64,000 nucleotides of DNA from Chitinivorax sp. B (GCF_005503445.1 NZ_SCOH01000009.1:62001-126000), one strand, 5' to 3'. Shown: positions 8,701 to 18,443, counted from the first letter of the stretch. Notes: a model not told the origin generated them from the sequence alone. A program made the numbers and translations.

Positions 8701-9164
8701 CGACGAGCCGCCATCAGTTGTGCCTTGATCTGGCCAGGTTCTTGCAATGCATCCACCTGCAAAGTGGTCACCTCGATGCCCTGCTCGCTATACAATCGGC
8801 CCAACGCGGTGGTCATTGCCTCAAATGTAGTCTGTTTGATCACCACATTAGCCTGGCTGGCATTTCCCGTCACCTGGATGTCTGTCATGCCAGCTGCACG
8901 CAAGGCAGTATCGACCGCAGTCTGTACTGGTTGCTGACTGACCTTTGACGGCGCCCCCTTGACACTCTCCACCACACTCTTCAGCTCTACCAGATCCTGC
9001 TGCATGCGCGGCACCATGCGACTCATCCGCTTGCGTTCTGCCAGAATCGGATCCCACACCAGCGCAATCAACAAGGCAATCACCAGCACAATTCCGCCCA
9101 CCATCAGGATCATGCGTTCGCGCGGTTCACGCTGTTGCCAAAATAATTGGATTTGTTCTTTCAT
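8697..9164 (-). CDS. gspM: Type II secretion system protein M
   Basis: 155 residues. A short cytoplasmic start (MKEQIQLFWQQREPRERMI) precedes one membrane helix (about 20-38) and a periplasmic ferredoxin-like domain, the standard GspM plan and length. GspM partners GspL in the inner-membrane platform that links the ATPase to the pseudopilus. Four-base overlaps with gspL before it and gspN after it suggest tight translational coupling. Confidence 0.9.
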   Translation of the reverse strand: MKEQIQLFWQQREPRERMILMVGGIVLVIALLIALVWDPILAERKRMSRMVPRMQQDLVELKSVVESVKGAPSKVSQQPVQTAVDTALRAAGMTDIQVTGNASQANVVIKQTTFEAMTTALGRLYSEQGIEVTTLQVDALQEPGQIKAQLMAARR

Positions 9165-10390
9165 GATACCCGCCCTGCAATGACCAGTTTCGCCACCATG
9201 CCGCCCGACTCTGCCGGCGCAACCGATTCCAACCTGGCAGGTAGGTTGGCCCCTTTCAGGCGCTGCAACAATGCTTCAGCCGACTCCTGGCTAGGCACAC
9301 GACAATCCAGTTTCAGTCCTGTGGCACTGTAATCCAGGCGAATAGCCGTAGCATCGCCCATCAATGGTGCCAACGGTAGCAGGCGTCCCAACAGGCTTTC
9401 TGGTGCAGGGTTGCCAATCTCTGGCGTCTTGACAACCAGTTGCTTGGCTTGCGCCAAGGGATCAATGATCGGCCCAACCGGCATCACCTTGCGTAATTCA
9501 GCATGCATCTGTTTGGTCAGCGCTTTATGCTGCATACTCAGCATCGACCAATCCACGATCACACTACCCATATAAATGATCAGGGCGGTACCTGCTAGCC
9601 AGATGGAAGGCTTGAAACGCTTCCAGTCAATCTCGAAAGTCTGCCCACTGCCGAATTCGCCCTGCAGCAGATTGATGGCACCGTCACGTAACGGTGCCGC
9701 CCCCCAATCCAGTAACGGCGCTTCTTCGATGTCAAGACCGTGTCCAAGCCAGCCGGCCGGAATGCCCACATCCCCAACATGCATGATCAATCTGGATGGC
9801 GCTTGCACGGCATGCTTGAGTGCCAATTGAATTTCCGACGGCAATTGCGCCGCAGTCGCATCAAAACTGAACCCATCATTCGGGCCCGTACGCACATACC
9901 CTTGCTGTTGTTCGATGCAGCCATGCCACACACTCGGCTCCAACGGCAACAGCGATGCCATACTGTAGGCAGCCACAGGCTTCATTCCCAACTGCTGCAA
10001 AGTATCCAGCAAGCGCTTGAGCAATGGACGCCCCACCACCATCACCGGAAACAGCTTGTCCCGCGGTATACCCAGCGCAATATGCGTTTGCTCGGGTGTC
10101 GCCATCAATCGCTCTTCCAATGCAAAGGGGACTACCTTGGCAGCCTGTTTGCGGGATGCAGTCGGCAGGGTGATTTCGGTCGCAAGCGTCATGGCCGCAG
10201 GCAGAATCAGCTCAACCAATCGGGATTGCCGGTAATTGCCGGGATCACCGTGGCCACGTTCTATCACGCGGCCATCGGCCTGGGTGGCGACCCAATCGAT
10301 CTGGGGCTCATCGAAACTGAGCCCGCCTGAAATGGAAAGGCGTAGACGGTGCACGCTGACTATTCTTCTTTTCTCTACGGGTGTATTCAC
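9161..10390 (-). CDS. gspL: Type II secretion system protein L
   Basis: 409 residues from a GTG. The first 240 or so form the cytoplasmic actin-like domain, with ILPAAMTLATEITLPTASRKQ and VPFALEERL typical of GspL. A single membrane helix lies at about 262-280 (IWLAGTALIIYMGSVIV), followed by the periplasmic domain that pairs with GspM. GspL recruits the GspE ATPase, which is not encoded in this window. The GTG has an AAGGAA about 11 bases upstream, a little far, so a nearby alternative start is possible. It follows the unknown exported protein gene by 45 bases. Confidence 0.9.
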   Translation of the reverse strand: MNTPVEKRRIVSVHRLRLSISGGLSFDEPQIDWVATQADGRVIERGHGDPGNYRQSRLVELILPAAMTLATEITLPTASRKQAAKVVPFALEERLMATPEQTHIALGIPRDKLFPVMVVGRPLLKRLLDTLQQLGMKPVAAYSMASLLPLEPSVWHGCIEQQQGYVRTGPNDGFSFDATAAQLPSEIQLALKHAVQAPSRLIMHVGDVGIPAGWLGHGLDIEEAPLLDWGAAPLRDGAINLLQGEFGSGQTFEIDWKRFKPSIWLAGTALIIYMGSVIVDWSMLSMQHKALTKQMHAELRKVMPVGPIIDPLAQAKQLVVKTPEIGNPAPESLLGRLLPLAPLMGDATAIRLDYSATGLKLDCRVPSQESAEALLQRLKGANLPARLESVAPAESGGMVAKLVIAGRVS

Positions 10391-10435
10391 ACCCGGTCGA
10401 TTCCTTCTGGACCCAACAGGCTGTCCGGACGAATC

Positions 10436-10843
10436 TCAACGGTTGATCAATACCCGGGAACGGGTGCCGGAATAATCGACATTCGGCAACGTCACGGGTG
10501 AAAATGAAGTCGGACCTAGGCTGCTACGCGTACCCACATCCGGACTTTGATTGGCAAAAGCATCCCTGAAACCATCACGTGCCACATCATAGCCCGGTTG
10601 ACGTTCAAAGGTCTGCTTATCCTTACCAGTTTTTTCATTACTGCCATTGGCTGCGCGCAACGCTACACGCAGTTCTTCAATGGCCTCGTCAGTTTTGGGA
10701 ACAACCAACCCGGGCTGCCCGCTGAACGGCGCCTGACCTGCCGAACCCGACACGTCGGACAAACCGGCATCATCCATCGGCAGCACATCCGCCCGGACCC
10801 ATGCCGCAGCCATGCACAACAACACGACGACCTGTTTGCCCAT
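10436..10843 (-). CDS. Unknown exported protein inside the gsp operon
   Basis: 135 residues. The N-terminus is a clear Sec signal (MGKQVVVLLCMAAAWVRA, cut probably after ADV or WVRA). The mature part starts with MDDAGLSDVSGSAGQ, a short pattern I associate with some surface or exported proteins of proteobacteria. It then becomes polar and Gly/Ser/Asn-rich with no membrane segment and no cysteine after the signal. I do not recognise a family. It sits between gspK (150 bases upstream) and gspL (45 bases downstream) on the same strand, where most gsp operons have nothing, so it may be a secretion accessory protein or a substrate. The gene is probably real because of its start, signal peptide and operon position. 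Confidence 0.65.
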   Translation of the reverse strand: MGKQVVVLLCMAAAWVRADVLPMDDAGLSDVSGSAGQAPFSGQPGLVVPKTDEAIEELRVALRAANGSNEKTGKDKQTFERQPGYDVARDGFRDAFANQSPDVGTRSSLGPTSFSPVTLPNVDYSGTRSRVLINR

Positions 10844-10993
10844 TGTTGCTCCCTGTCTGAATCCCGATCATTCGTTGGCTGACCGTCCAACATGCCATGA
10901 TTGAGCGGTGCTTACACTATTTTACGTGCTCGGTTGCAATTGCAAAACAGTGTTCACAGGCTCATCATTAACATGATACTTGGCTCCGAAAAC

Positions 10994-11932
10994 CTAAATC
11001 CGCTTCAATGAGACAATTACTGGTAATGCATTGGCACCGGCATCACGCCGCAACAAAGCCACATAGGCCATCGACACCCGACCGAATTTGGCCGTAATAC
11101 GGGCTTCAAAATAAATGGTTTGTACCGAGACCAGATTGGTCTTGTCTTTCAGGCCATCCGGCAACAAAGCCTTCAGATCATCCACCGTCTTGAATGGCGC
11201 ACTCTTGCGCTGCTGCACAATCTGACGGGCCGTGCTGAAATCCAGAGTTTCAATTACCGCAGCCAACACTTCTGCCGGCGCAAAGTTGGCATTGATCTTG
11301 GCCCCCTCTTCGGTGGTGCCTACTGGCAACACGCTGACGAACGGGCGCAATTTTTCGATGATTTCCGGCGTGTAGCCCTTCACCTTTCGCAGCTCGGCCA
11401 GATCGCTCAGTGCACGATTGGCGGCACGATAAGGTGGCTGCAGGTTTAGATAGTCCATATCTTCAGCACCACCTGGAAAAGTGGGTTCCGAATTGCTGTC
11501 CAGCCAATCCAGCAAGCTATTGCCCAGCTCCTCCGACAACTGCAGTTGTTGCAACAGGCGCCTATAGGCCACCGCCCACTGCGTATTGACCTCACCTTTG
11601 TCGGTGGTCAGGCTGTTCAGATTGAAAAGCCCTTGCAAATCCTTCACATCACCACCGGCTTCACCACGTTCCACTGGCATCTTGGCGATGGGCACTGCCC
11701 ATGCCTCACCTGGATGGTCATACTGTTGACCGCCGCTGGCATCACCCCGCAACGATACCCGTGCCAAATTCAGTGCTGCCCGGGCAATAGCCTTGGCCTC
11801 TGCAGCGTCATGCTGGTTTTCCACCACACGAATCCACAAGTGTTCGCGCCAAGCCATGAAAAATACGATGGCGGCCACGATCGCCACCACCAGGACAGCC
11901 GTTATGATGGCTACGCCTTGTTGTCGTTTCAT
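10994..11932 (-). CDS. gspK: Type II secretion system minor pseudopilin K
   Basis: 312 residues. It begins MKRQQGVAIITAVLVVAIVA, a prepilin leader cut after the Gly with a hydrophobic helix, then a long periplasmic domain. The glutamate normally found at position +5 of pseudopilins is absent, as expected for GspK, which caps the pilus tip. The start at 11932 overlaps the gspJ stop as ATGA; an in-frame upstream ATG would enlarge the overlap. Helix-hairpin-helix-like segments (TLDFSTARQIVQQRK, FKTVDDLKALL) in the C-terminal half match the family. Confidence 0.92.
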   Translation of the reverse strand: MKRQQGVAIITAVLVVAIVAAIVFFMAWREHLWIRVVENQHDAAEAKAIARAALNLARVSLRGDASGGQQYDHPGEAWAVPIAKMPVERGEAGGDVKDLQGLFNLNSLTTDKGEVNTQWAVAYRRLLQQLQLSEELGNSLLDWLDSNSEPTFPGGAEDMDYLNLQPPYRAANRALSDLAELRKVKGYTPEIIEKLRPFVSVLPVGTTEEGAKINANFAPAEVLAAVIETLDFSTARQIVQQRKSAPFKTVDDLKALLPDGLKDKTNLVSVQTIYFEARITAKFGRVSMAYVALLRRDAGANALPVIVSLKRI

Positions 11933-12546
11933 GGCAAGGCCCACACACGATCAATGACTTCACCACTACCCAGCGTGATCACCACTCGAACCGCCCTAGG
12001 CAATACCGCCTGTTGACCAGCCGGGGGCCAACGAGCATCCCAAGCCCCTTGATCCCCCATGAAACCCACATCAAAACCTTTGACCTTATCCAGCAAGACA
12101 TCCACGTGCGGTGTATCGCGCACCGGTTGATCCAGCGTTGCCCAACGCACCATTTCCAACCGGCCTTCACGCAGGCGATAGCCCACATGCATCGGCTCAC
12201 CAGTTCCCCCTTTGCCATTGGCTGGGCCGGCTCGCACGATGTGCAGGTTGGCGTCATCTTCGTTGAATAATTGCGGGTTGCCGGCAACCGGCTCCTTGGT
12301 GTTGCCGAAGGTGTCGCGATATGGGCGATTGATGGCAAGGCTGATGTCTTCTTCCATCCACCCCAGAATCAACGTCAACTCACGCCACTTCTTATTTTCA
12401 GCATCCAGCCGTGCCCGCACGGACATGATGCGATCCAGTCCGCCATAGGCAATCACCGACATGATGGCGAACACGATCAACGCGACCAGCAACTCCAGCA
12501 GCGTGAAACCGTAAACGCGCCGTTGACGAAGCTTATTTGTTGACAC
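11929..12546 (-). CDS. gspJ: Type II secretion system minor pseudopilin J
   Basis: About 205 residues. The prepilin motif is RRVYG/FTLLELLVALIVFAI, with Glu at +5 and cleavage after Gly. The body has the GspJ landmark WMEEDISLAINRPYRD. GspJ is part of the tip complex with GspI and GspK. Two non-ATG starts are possible: GTG at 12546 gives a 13-residue basic leader and is preferred; TTG at 12561 adds five residues. Either start lies inside the end of gspI, so translation is coupled. Confidence 0.9.
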   Translation of the reverse strand: MSTNKLRQRRVYGFTLLELLVALIVFAIMSVIAYGGLDRIMSVRARLDAENKKWRELTLILGWMEEDISLAINRPYRDTFGNTKEPVAGNPQLFNEDDANLHIVRAGPANGKGGTGEPMHVGYRLREGRLEMVRWATLDQPVRDTPHVDVLLDKVKGFDVGFMGDQGAWDARWPPAGQQAVLPRAVRVVITLGSGEVIDRVWALP

Positions 12547-12922
12547 GTGTGAGATACCCAATCAGTTGTGCCGAGGCATAGTCCGTCTGTTCGCCCATGA
12601 AAACCTTGATCTCGATACGCCGGAAATCCTTATTGGGTGTGCCGCTGATATCTTCACGCCAAGTGAATTTGATTCCTGCCTGTTCGACCTTGCCATTGAT
12701 AGAACCCACTTCAGGGAAGTCACGCAAGGCGGTATGCTCATTCAACCGGTTTTGCGCTACCCAGCCGGCGGCCAGCCTGGTCTTCATTTCCGAGACGGAA
12801 CCAATCAGGCCCGAAGTGGCGCGCATGGCTGCAGCCAGCGCTACCGCCAAAATCACCAGCGCCACCAGTACTTCCACCAGTGTAAAGCCACGTTTCGCCT
12901 TCATCGGTTCAGCTCGATACAT
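12533..12922 (-). CDS. gspI: Type II secretion system minor pseudopilin I
   Basis: 129 residues. The prepilin signature is MKAKRG/FTLVEVLVALVILAVAL. The start at 12922 is chosen because GGAGGAG lies seven bases upstream, inside the end of gspH; it gives an 11-residue leader segment before FTLVE. The ATG at 12904 is the alternative. GspI is the central minor pseudopilin of the tip complex and is usually the shortest, as here. It overlaps gspH by 14 bases. Confidence 0.92.
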   Translation of the reverse strand: MYRAEPMKAKRGFTLVEVLVALVILAVALAAAMRATSGLIGSVSEMKTRLAAGWVAQNRLNEHTALRDFPEVGSINGKVEQAGIKFTWREDISGTPNKDFRRIEIKVFMGEQTDYASAQLIGYLTRVNK

Positions 12923-13412
12923 CAGGCTGCTCCTCCAGAAATACGCGGCCAAGTACGTCAGTGCGCAATTTCAGGCGTTTTTCGCCCAATACGAATCGCA
13001 TGGCAAACAACTCATTGACACCAGACGGCATGAACAGCAGCCGGCCATCTGCAGGCAGGGGCTGCAAGCTCATCTGGATCTGATCGATGCGCATCTCGCC
13101 AGGCAAGCTACGCTCCCGCAGGTCCGAGCGGGTATCCAACATCACCCAGTCATTGTTTTCACGCCGGTAAAAACGGTAGGTCTGACCATCGGTCGCCCAG
13201 CCAATAGGTTCGCCACCTGCAACCGCCTCATCCCGAGCGGCTTCAAACAGCAACGCCAACCGCTCGCCTTCATCCCGTAACTGACGGGACTGGCCTGGAT
13301 CCAGGCGCACGGCAGCCAATGTGATGATCACGCTGATGATCAGCACCACCACAATGATCTCGATCAGCGTGAAGCCCAGGTTCTGTTTGGCACGTTGGCC
13401 TGCAAACCGCAT
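12909..13412 (-). CDS. gspH: Type II secretion system minor pseudopilin H
   Basis: 167 residues. The leader RAKQNLG/FTLIEIIVVVLIISVIITLAA has the +5 Glu and a Gly cleavage site. The periplasmic part includes the usual GspH 'WATDGQTYRFYRR..NDWVML' region, describing a strand-rich domain. GspH links the tip complex to the GspG fibre. The gene lies 25 bases after gspG and overlaps gspI. Confidence 0.92.
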   Translation of the reverse strand: MRFAGQRAKQNLGFTLIEIIVVVLIISVIITLAAVRLDPGQSRQLRDEGERLALLFEAARDEAVAGGEPIGWATDGQTYRFYRRENNDWVMLDTRSDLRERSLPGEMRIDQIQMSLQPLPADGRLLFMPSGVNELFAMRFVLGEKRLKLRTDVLGRVFLEEQPDVSS

Positions 13413-13437
13413 TCAAACATCCGCTCTCAATGAAGAC

Positions 13438-13860
13438 TCACCAGGAGCCAACGTCGGCATCCACACCCTCACCACCTGCAGCACCATCTTCGCCATAGCT
13501 GAATACATCGATGTCGCCATGCAAACCGGGGCTCAAGTATTGATAATCACGGCCCCATGGATCTTGCGGCAATTTGTCGAGGTAGCCACCGGTTTTCCAG
13601 TTGTTCGGAATTGGGTTGGTCGTCGGTTTTTGTACCAGCGCTTTCAAACCTTGTTCAGTGGTCGGATATGTCGTGTTGTCCAGCTTGTATAGTTTCAGCG
13701 CCTGCACGATGGCACCGATATCATGCTTGGCAGCCACGACCCGCGCCTGGCCTGGGCGTTCCATCACTTTAGGCACCACCAGCGCCGCCAGCACGCCGAG
13801 GATGACGATCACCACCATGATCTCAATCAGGGTAAAGCCTTGATTACGTTTGCGTTGCAT
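13438..13860 (-). CDS. gspG: Type II secretion system major pseudopilin G
   Basis: 140 residues. [18 protein letters not shown] is the classical leader with +5 Glu. The family block [17 protein letters not shown], the alpha-helical [18 protein letters not shown] and the calcium-loop region [14 protein letters not shown] near the C-terminus are all present and clean. GspG polymerises into the pseudopilus that pushes folded substrates through the outer-membrane secretin. Residue order and length match functional homologues. Confidence 0.96.
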   Translation of the reverse strand: MQRKRNQGFTLIEIMVVIVILGVLAALVVPKVMERPGQARVVAAKHDIGAIVQALKLYKLDNTTYPTTEQGLKALVQKPTTNPIPNNWKTGGYLDKLPQDPWGRDYQYLSPGLHGDIDVFSYGEDGAAGGEGVDADVGSW

Positions 13861-13894
13861 ATTGAGTCCTTTTTGACAGGCCTGGGTTGGCCAC

Positions 13895-15109
13895 TTATTT
13901 GACCAATTGGTTCATTTCGAAGACCGGTAACAGAATGGCCAGTACAATTACCAGCACCACCGCCCCCATCATCAGGATCAGTAGCGGCTCCATCAACCCG
14001 GTGATGGTGGCGACGCGTGTTTCCAGCTCATCGCTCTGTTGCTTGGCCGCACGTTCCAGCATGTGTTCCAGCCGGCCAGAAGCTTCACCACTGGCAATCA
14101 GATGGATCAACACTGGTGGAAATAATTTGCTGGCTGCCAGGGCACGCGACAGGCTCAAACCTTCCCGCACTTGTTTGGTCGATTCCTTGACTGCCTCACG
14201 CAAGGCACGATTGTCCACCACGCCCGTGGCTGCAGCCATTGCATTCAGCATCGGTACGCCAGAGCCCACCAGAATCGCCAAGGTGCTGGCCAGACGGGCT
14301 GTGCCAATTGAACGAGACATACGTCCAACCAATGGAATGGTCAACAGGAAGCGGTCAAACCGCAAATGAACCGCTTCGTTCTTCAACGCCCGCAGAAACA
14401 GGAACACGGTTAGTGCCAATACAATGGCAAACGGCAGACCGCCGATACGCACGGCATCTGATACAGCCAGCAACCCGCGTGTCAACAACGGCAATTGCTG
14501 ATGCGTGTTCTGAAACACATTCACCACTTGCGGTACCACATAGGTCAAGAGGCCAGTTACCACCAGAATCGACACCACCGTAATGATGGCGGGGTAGATG
14601 AATGCCAGCATGACCTTGGAACGCAAGGCATGACGGGATTCGATGTATTCCGCCAGCCGCCGCATCACCTCGGGCAATTTGCCGGATTCTTCACCGGCAC
14701 CGACCAAGGTGCGATACAAGTCCGGAAACACCTTGGGATGCTGCGCCAATGCATTGGACAGACTGATCCCTGACAGGATCTCACTGCGTACCGCAGCCAG
14801 CACTTCCCGTTCCCGCGGGGCTTCGGATTGTTCGATGACCACATTCAGCGCCTGTTCGATGGTCAATCCGGCGTCCAGCAGTGTAGAAAGTTGGCGAGTC
14901 ATCAGCGACAACTGGCCGATGGATACCCCGCCTCGCCGGCTTCCACCACCCGTCTTGCCATTGTCGGCAACAATTTCACTGATCTCGACAACCATCAACC
15001 CCTGTTCACGCAAGGTTTGCCGGGCCAAGCGAGGGTTGTCCGCTTCCAGCACGCCCTTCAGGGTTTTCCCTGTGGTGGCATCGAGTGCTTCGTATCTGAA
15101 TCCAGACAT
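13895..15109 (-). CDS. gspF: Type II secretion system inner-membrane platform protein F
   Basis: 404 residues with the duplicated GspF/PilC domain. The N-terminal cytoplasmic region starts [20 protein letters not shown], and two repeats contain [20 protein letters not shown] and [18 protein letters not shown]. Three membrane helices follow the usual pattern, the last near the C-terminus ([20 protein letters not shown]). GspF is the rotor-like platform that couples the ATPase to pseudopilus growth. It is the first gene of this operon; gspE, which often precedes it, is not here, so the transcript must start in the 506-base region upstream. Confidence 0.95.
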   Translation of the reverse strand: MSGFRYEALDATTGKTLKGVLEADNPRLARQTLREQGLMVVEISEIVADNGKTGGGSRRGGVSIGQLSLMTRQLSTLLDAGLTIEQALNVVIEQSEAPREREVLAAVRSEILSGISLSNALAQHPKVFPDLYRTLVGAGEESGKLPEVMRRLAEYIESRHALRSKVMLAFIYPAIITVVSILVVTGLLTYVVPQVVNVFQNTHQQLPLLTRGLLAVSDAVRIGGLPFAIVLALTVFLFLRALKNEAVHLRFDRFLLTIPLVGRMSRSIGTARLASTLAILVGSGVPMLNAMAAATGVVDNRALREAVKESTKQVREGLSLSRALAASKLFPPVLIHLIASGEASGRLEHMLERAAKQQSDELETRVATITGLMEPLLILMMGAVVLVIVLAILLPVFEMNQLVK

Positions 15110-15615
15110 ATAAAAAGGTCGTTGTGATTGGGTTTAAGTCATTTTCGCCCGTATTCTTCAGGACAGCGCAGCGCTTGGCAAGCCTGCCGTGGCATTCCCT
15201 TGCTCAAGCGGTACACTTTTTGCTCAATATCTGGCCGACCGGCGCGAATCAGCATGGCTATCCGCTATCTGACGTCAATGGATTGCCAGAATTCCCGCCC
15301 AATCTCTACCGACCACGCCTTCAAGGCAAAGATCCCAGGCAATAGGCAGTATCAACAGCATCAAACCACGATTCGAACCGCAGGCCAAACCCGCTTGGTC
15401 TGACGGAATGCCCAGGCCTGCTATCACGGACCCCATCAAATCGTCATGGACGCCACGTATTCCTGCTGTGATGGTTGCATCGGCCTGCCAAGCCGCCGCA
15501 TAAGCACGACCCTTAGCCCGCCCGGCGCCTCATATCTGCTTTTCAGCAAGGATTTAAAGGTAAGTAACTGCCTGGCCGGGCTATACTCGCGTTGTCTCAC
15601 CAATAGGAAGCAGTT
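15110..15615. other. Intergenic region, 506 bases, between gspF and the divergent TetR gene
   Basis: It should hold the promoters of the gsp operon and of the TetR gene. No textbook promoter or dyad stands out. On the minus strand there are two short frames. One of 38 codons (15139-15255) reads MLIRAGRPDIEQKVYRLSKG at its start and ends 29 bases before gspF. A second frame of about 55 codons with a hydrophobic middle lies further upstream. Neither has a strong ribosome site or a family I recognise, so I leave them as possibilities. Confidence 0.4.
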
Positions 15616-16272
15616 ATGGCCCGCATTCGCGCCATTGATGATGGAGAAAAAAAACTCAAGCGCCAATCCATTTTGGATGCAGCGCTCACGCTCTATCACG
15701 AAAACACTCGCGAGCTGCCTTCGGTCAGCCGCATTGCCGATGCCTGCGGACTGGCAAAAGGCACCGTCTACCTTTACTTCAAGACCAAGGAAGAGATTTT
15801 TCTGGCATTACTCGAGGATGGCTTTTATCGCCTGCTGGACGAAGTGGAACGTGTAATTGCCGATCACCCAGATCATCCCATGCAGCTGGTGGAAGCTTTT
15901 TTGACGCGTTATGTCGCGCTACTATCCGCCCAGCCTGATTTTTTGCGATTGGCGGCCATGACCAACGCCGTCATTGAGCAGAATCTGGATCAGCAGATCG
16001 CACTACAATTCAAAGCCGAGTTGCTGCGCCGCATGAACCGCGCTGGGATGCTGCTTGAAAAAGCAATACCCGCCCTGCCGCCGGCAGGTGGAATGCGTAT
16101 ATTGAGTCGTACCTATGCCTTGACCATTGGTCTATGGCAAGTGCTGGATTGGCCTGAAAATGTGCGTAGCCTCGCCGAACAGGAAGAGTTCAAACAAGCA
16201 CGACCGGACTTTTTCGACGAACTACCCATCGCATTACGGCAACTTCTGGCTGGTGCATTGACCACTGTCTGA
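15616..16272 (+). CDS. TetR/AcrR family transcriptional regulator
   Basis: 218 residues. The helix-turn-helix lies at about 28-62: SVSRIADACGLAKGTVYLYF, then KTKEEIF, the classic TetR pattern. The C-terminal domain (RYVALLSAQPDFLRLAAMTN and onward) is helical and ligand-binding. The start has AGGAAG seven bases upstream. The gene is followed after 96 bases by a KefB-like antiporter on the same strand, which may be its target, and is divergent from the gsp operon. Ligand and operator are unknown. Confidence 0.9.
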   Translation: MARIRAIDDGEKKLKRQSILDAALTLYHENTRELPSVSRIADACGLAKGTVYLYFKTKEEIFLALLEDGFYRLLDEVERVIADHPDHPMQLVEAFLTRYVALLSAQPDFLRLAAMTNAVIEQNLDQQIALQFKAELLRRMNRAGMLLEKAIPALPPAGGMRILSRTYALTIGLWQVLDWPENVRSLAEQEEFKQARPDFFDELPIALRQLLAGALTTV

Positions 16273-16368
16273 AACCCGGCCCCAGTCTCATCGCGATGGG
16301 AAAGGGGCCAGTCCAATTCCATCCAACACCAACATCTTCACGAATTCACGAAAGGAAACGCAGCAGCT

Positions 16369-18189
16369 GTGGCTTACCTATCACAAACCATCCTGTTTCT
16401 TGGGGTTGCCGTCATTGCGGTTCCACTATTCCGCAAACTTGGGCTGGGGGCCGTACTGGGTTACCTGATCGCCGGCGTCATCATTGGGCCATTTGGCCTC
16501 AAGCTCATCGACAATGTCGAGCAGGTGCTGCATGTCTCCGAACTGGGGGTGATCATGCTGCTGTTTGTGATCGGACTGGAGCTGGAGCCGTCCCGGCTCT
16601 GGGTACTACGACGCCCTGTATTTGGCTTGGGTGGGGCACAGGTGTTGTTGAGCGGGTTATTGCTAGGCGGCATCGCCGTCTGGCAGGGGTTGAATTGGAA
16701 AAGTTCGCTGGTCATCGGCCTGGGCTTGGCCATGTCCTCCACCGCCTTTGTGTTGCAGACATTGGCCGAGCGGCAGGAACTGACTGCGCGCCATGGTCGT
16801 GATGCGTTTTCCATTCTGCTGTTTCAGGATATTGCAGTCATTCCGTTGCTGGCGCTGATTCCGTTGTTGGCCCCCATCCGTGTTGGCGAGGGCGGGTTGG
16901 ATCTGGGCGATGCGGCACGTGCCATCGGCACCGTACTGGCAGTCATTGGGGCTGGCCATTACCTATTGCGCCCGGCCTTCCGCTACGTTGCTCGCAGTGG
17001 CGCCAAGGAATTGTTCACCGCCGCCGCGTTGCTGGTCGTGATCGGTAATGCCGTGCTGCTGGAATGGGCCGGACTGTCGATGTCACTGGGCGCCTTTCTG
17101 GCCGGTGTGATGCTGGCAGATTCGGAATACCGTCATGAGCTGGAAGCCAATATCGATCCGTTCAAGGGCTTGCTCTTGGGGTTGTTCTTCATTGCAGTCG
17201 GCATGTCTGCCAATCTGGGGATCGTTATCTCACATCCGTGGCAGGTTCTCGCCATCACCTTAGGCCTGATGCTGGTAAAAGCATTGGTGCTGTTGATCCT
17301 GGCATGTGTTACCGGTGCGGACCGGGCCACTGCCGTCAAACTTGGCATTACATTGTCGCAAGGTGGTGAATTCGCGTTCGTGCTATTCAGCGTGGCAGAA
17401 ACGTCGAAAATCATTTCCACTTCCGTCAACGATACCATGGTGGTTGCTGTCACCTTATCGATGCTGATTGCGCCGTTCCTGTTCATCGGATACGACCGGT
17501 TGGTTGCTCCATGGCTGGAACATCGCAAGGAGCGGGAGTTCGACAAGATCGAAGATCATGGTCGCCCTGTCATCATTGCCGGCTTTGGCCGCTTTGGGCA
17601 AATCGTGGCACGGGTATTGACCAGCCACCACATCCCTTTTACTGCACTGGACAAAAGCACACAACAAGTCGACTTCGTACGACGTTTCGGCAACGAAATC
17701 TACTATGGTGACGCATCGCGTCTCGAACTGCTGGAGGCTGCCGGCACCGCACGGGCTCGGCTGTTTGTACTGGCGCTGGATGATGTCGAGGCCTCCATCA
17801 AAACAGCAGAAATGCTGCGTCGACACTTTCCTGACGTGCCGGTCTATGCGCGTGCCCGCAACCGCTATCATGCCTACAAGCTGATGGATGCCGGTGTCAG
17901 GGAAATCTACCGCGAAACATTTGGCTCCAGCCTGGAAATGGCCACAGATGTACTGGGTGGATTGGGGTTCGAATCAGAGAAAGCCAAGCAGGTCGTCCAG
18001 ACTTTCCGTGACACCGATCTGGCCCTATTGGACCGCCAGCATGCGGTGTATCAGGATGAACACCTGCTGATTCAAACTGCACAACAAGCCCAGGAAGAAC
18101 TGAAGCATCTGTTCGAATCGGATCAACATGAAACAGCCGATACCCAAATGCACAAGCAAGGCACCGCAGCGCCCACTTCCCTCCAATAG
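16369..18189 (+). CDS. Monovalent cation:proton antiporter with RCK domain (KefB/KefC-like)
   Basis: 606 residues from a GTG with AAAGGAAA about ten bases upstream. The first 385 or so residues are a CPA2 antiporter domain with about twelve membrane helices (FRKLGLGAVLGYLIAGVIIG near the start; SQGGEFAFVLFSVA near 330). A Rossmann-type TrkA-N/RCK domain follows from about 400, with the nucleotide-binding motif IIAGFGRFGQIVARVL and acidic residue D after the second strand (ALDKS). Such proteins move potassium or sodium against protons and are gated by nucleotides or glutathione adducts. No KefF/KefG partner is nearby, so the glutathione link is not shown. The last 40 residues are polar. Confidence 0.9.
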   Translation: MAYLSQTILFLGVAVIAVPLFRKLGLGAVLGYLIAGVIIGPFGLKLIDNVEQVLHVSELGVIMLLFVIGLELEPSRLWVLRRPVFGLGGAQVLLSGLLLGGIAVWQGLNWKSSLVIGLGLAMSSTAFVLQTLAERQELTARHGRDAFSILLFQDIAVIPLLALIPLLAPIRVGEGGLDLGDAARAIGTVLAVIGAGHYLLRPAFRYVARSGAKELFTAAALLVVIGNAVLLEWAGLSMSLGAFLAGVMLADSEYRHELEANIDPFKGLLLGLFFIAVGMSANLGIVISHPWQVLAITLGLMLVKALVLLILACVTGADRATAVKLGITLSQGGEFAFVLFSVAETSKIISTSVNDTMVVAVTLSMLIAPFLFIGYDRLVAPWLEHRKEREFDKIEDHGRPVIIAGFGRFGQIVARVLTSHHIPFTALDKSTQQVDFVRRFGNEIYYGDASRLELLEAAGTARARLFVLALDDVEASIKTAEMLRRHFPDVPVYARARNRYHAYKLMDAGVREIYRETFGSSLEMATDVLGGLGFESEKAKQVVQTFRDTDLALLDRQHAVYQDEHLLIQTAQQAQEELKHLFESDQHETADTQMHKQGTAAPTSLQ

Positions 18190-18443
18190 TGCGTTGAACC
18201 AGTTTGATTCCCGAAGTTACGCGATATAGCATGAAGAGGAGTGTCAAATGTCTTGGCACCCCAGAGCACAGTCAGTGTTACGTTCGCATGAGCTTGCCGG
18301 CCGCATCGTGTCAAGGCCAAGCGGGCCATGTCATGGCCGCCGCATCAGGACACAATGGCTTCAACGGCAACCATTTTCACGGCCAGCCAAAGGCCCGGCG
18401 GGAAATGACTCCCACCAGCCAATAACCATCGCCGGGAGCGACC

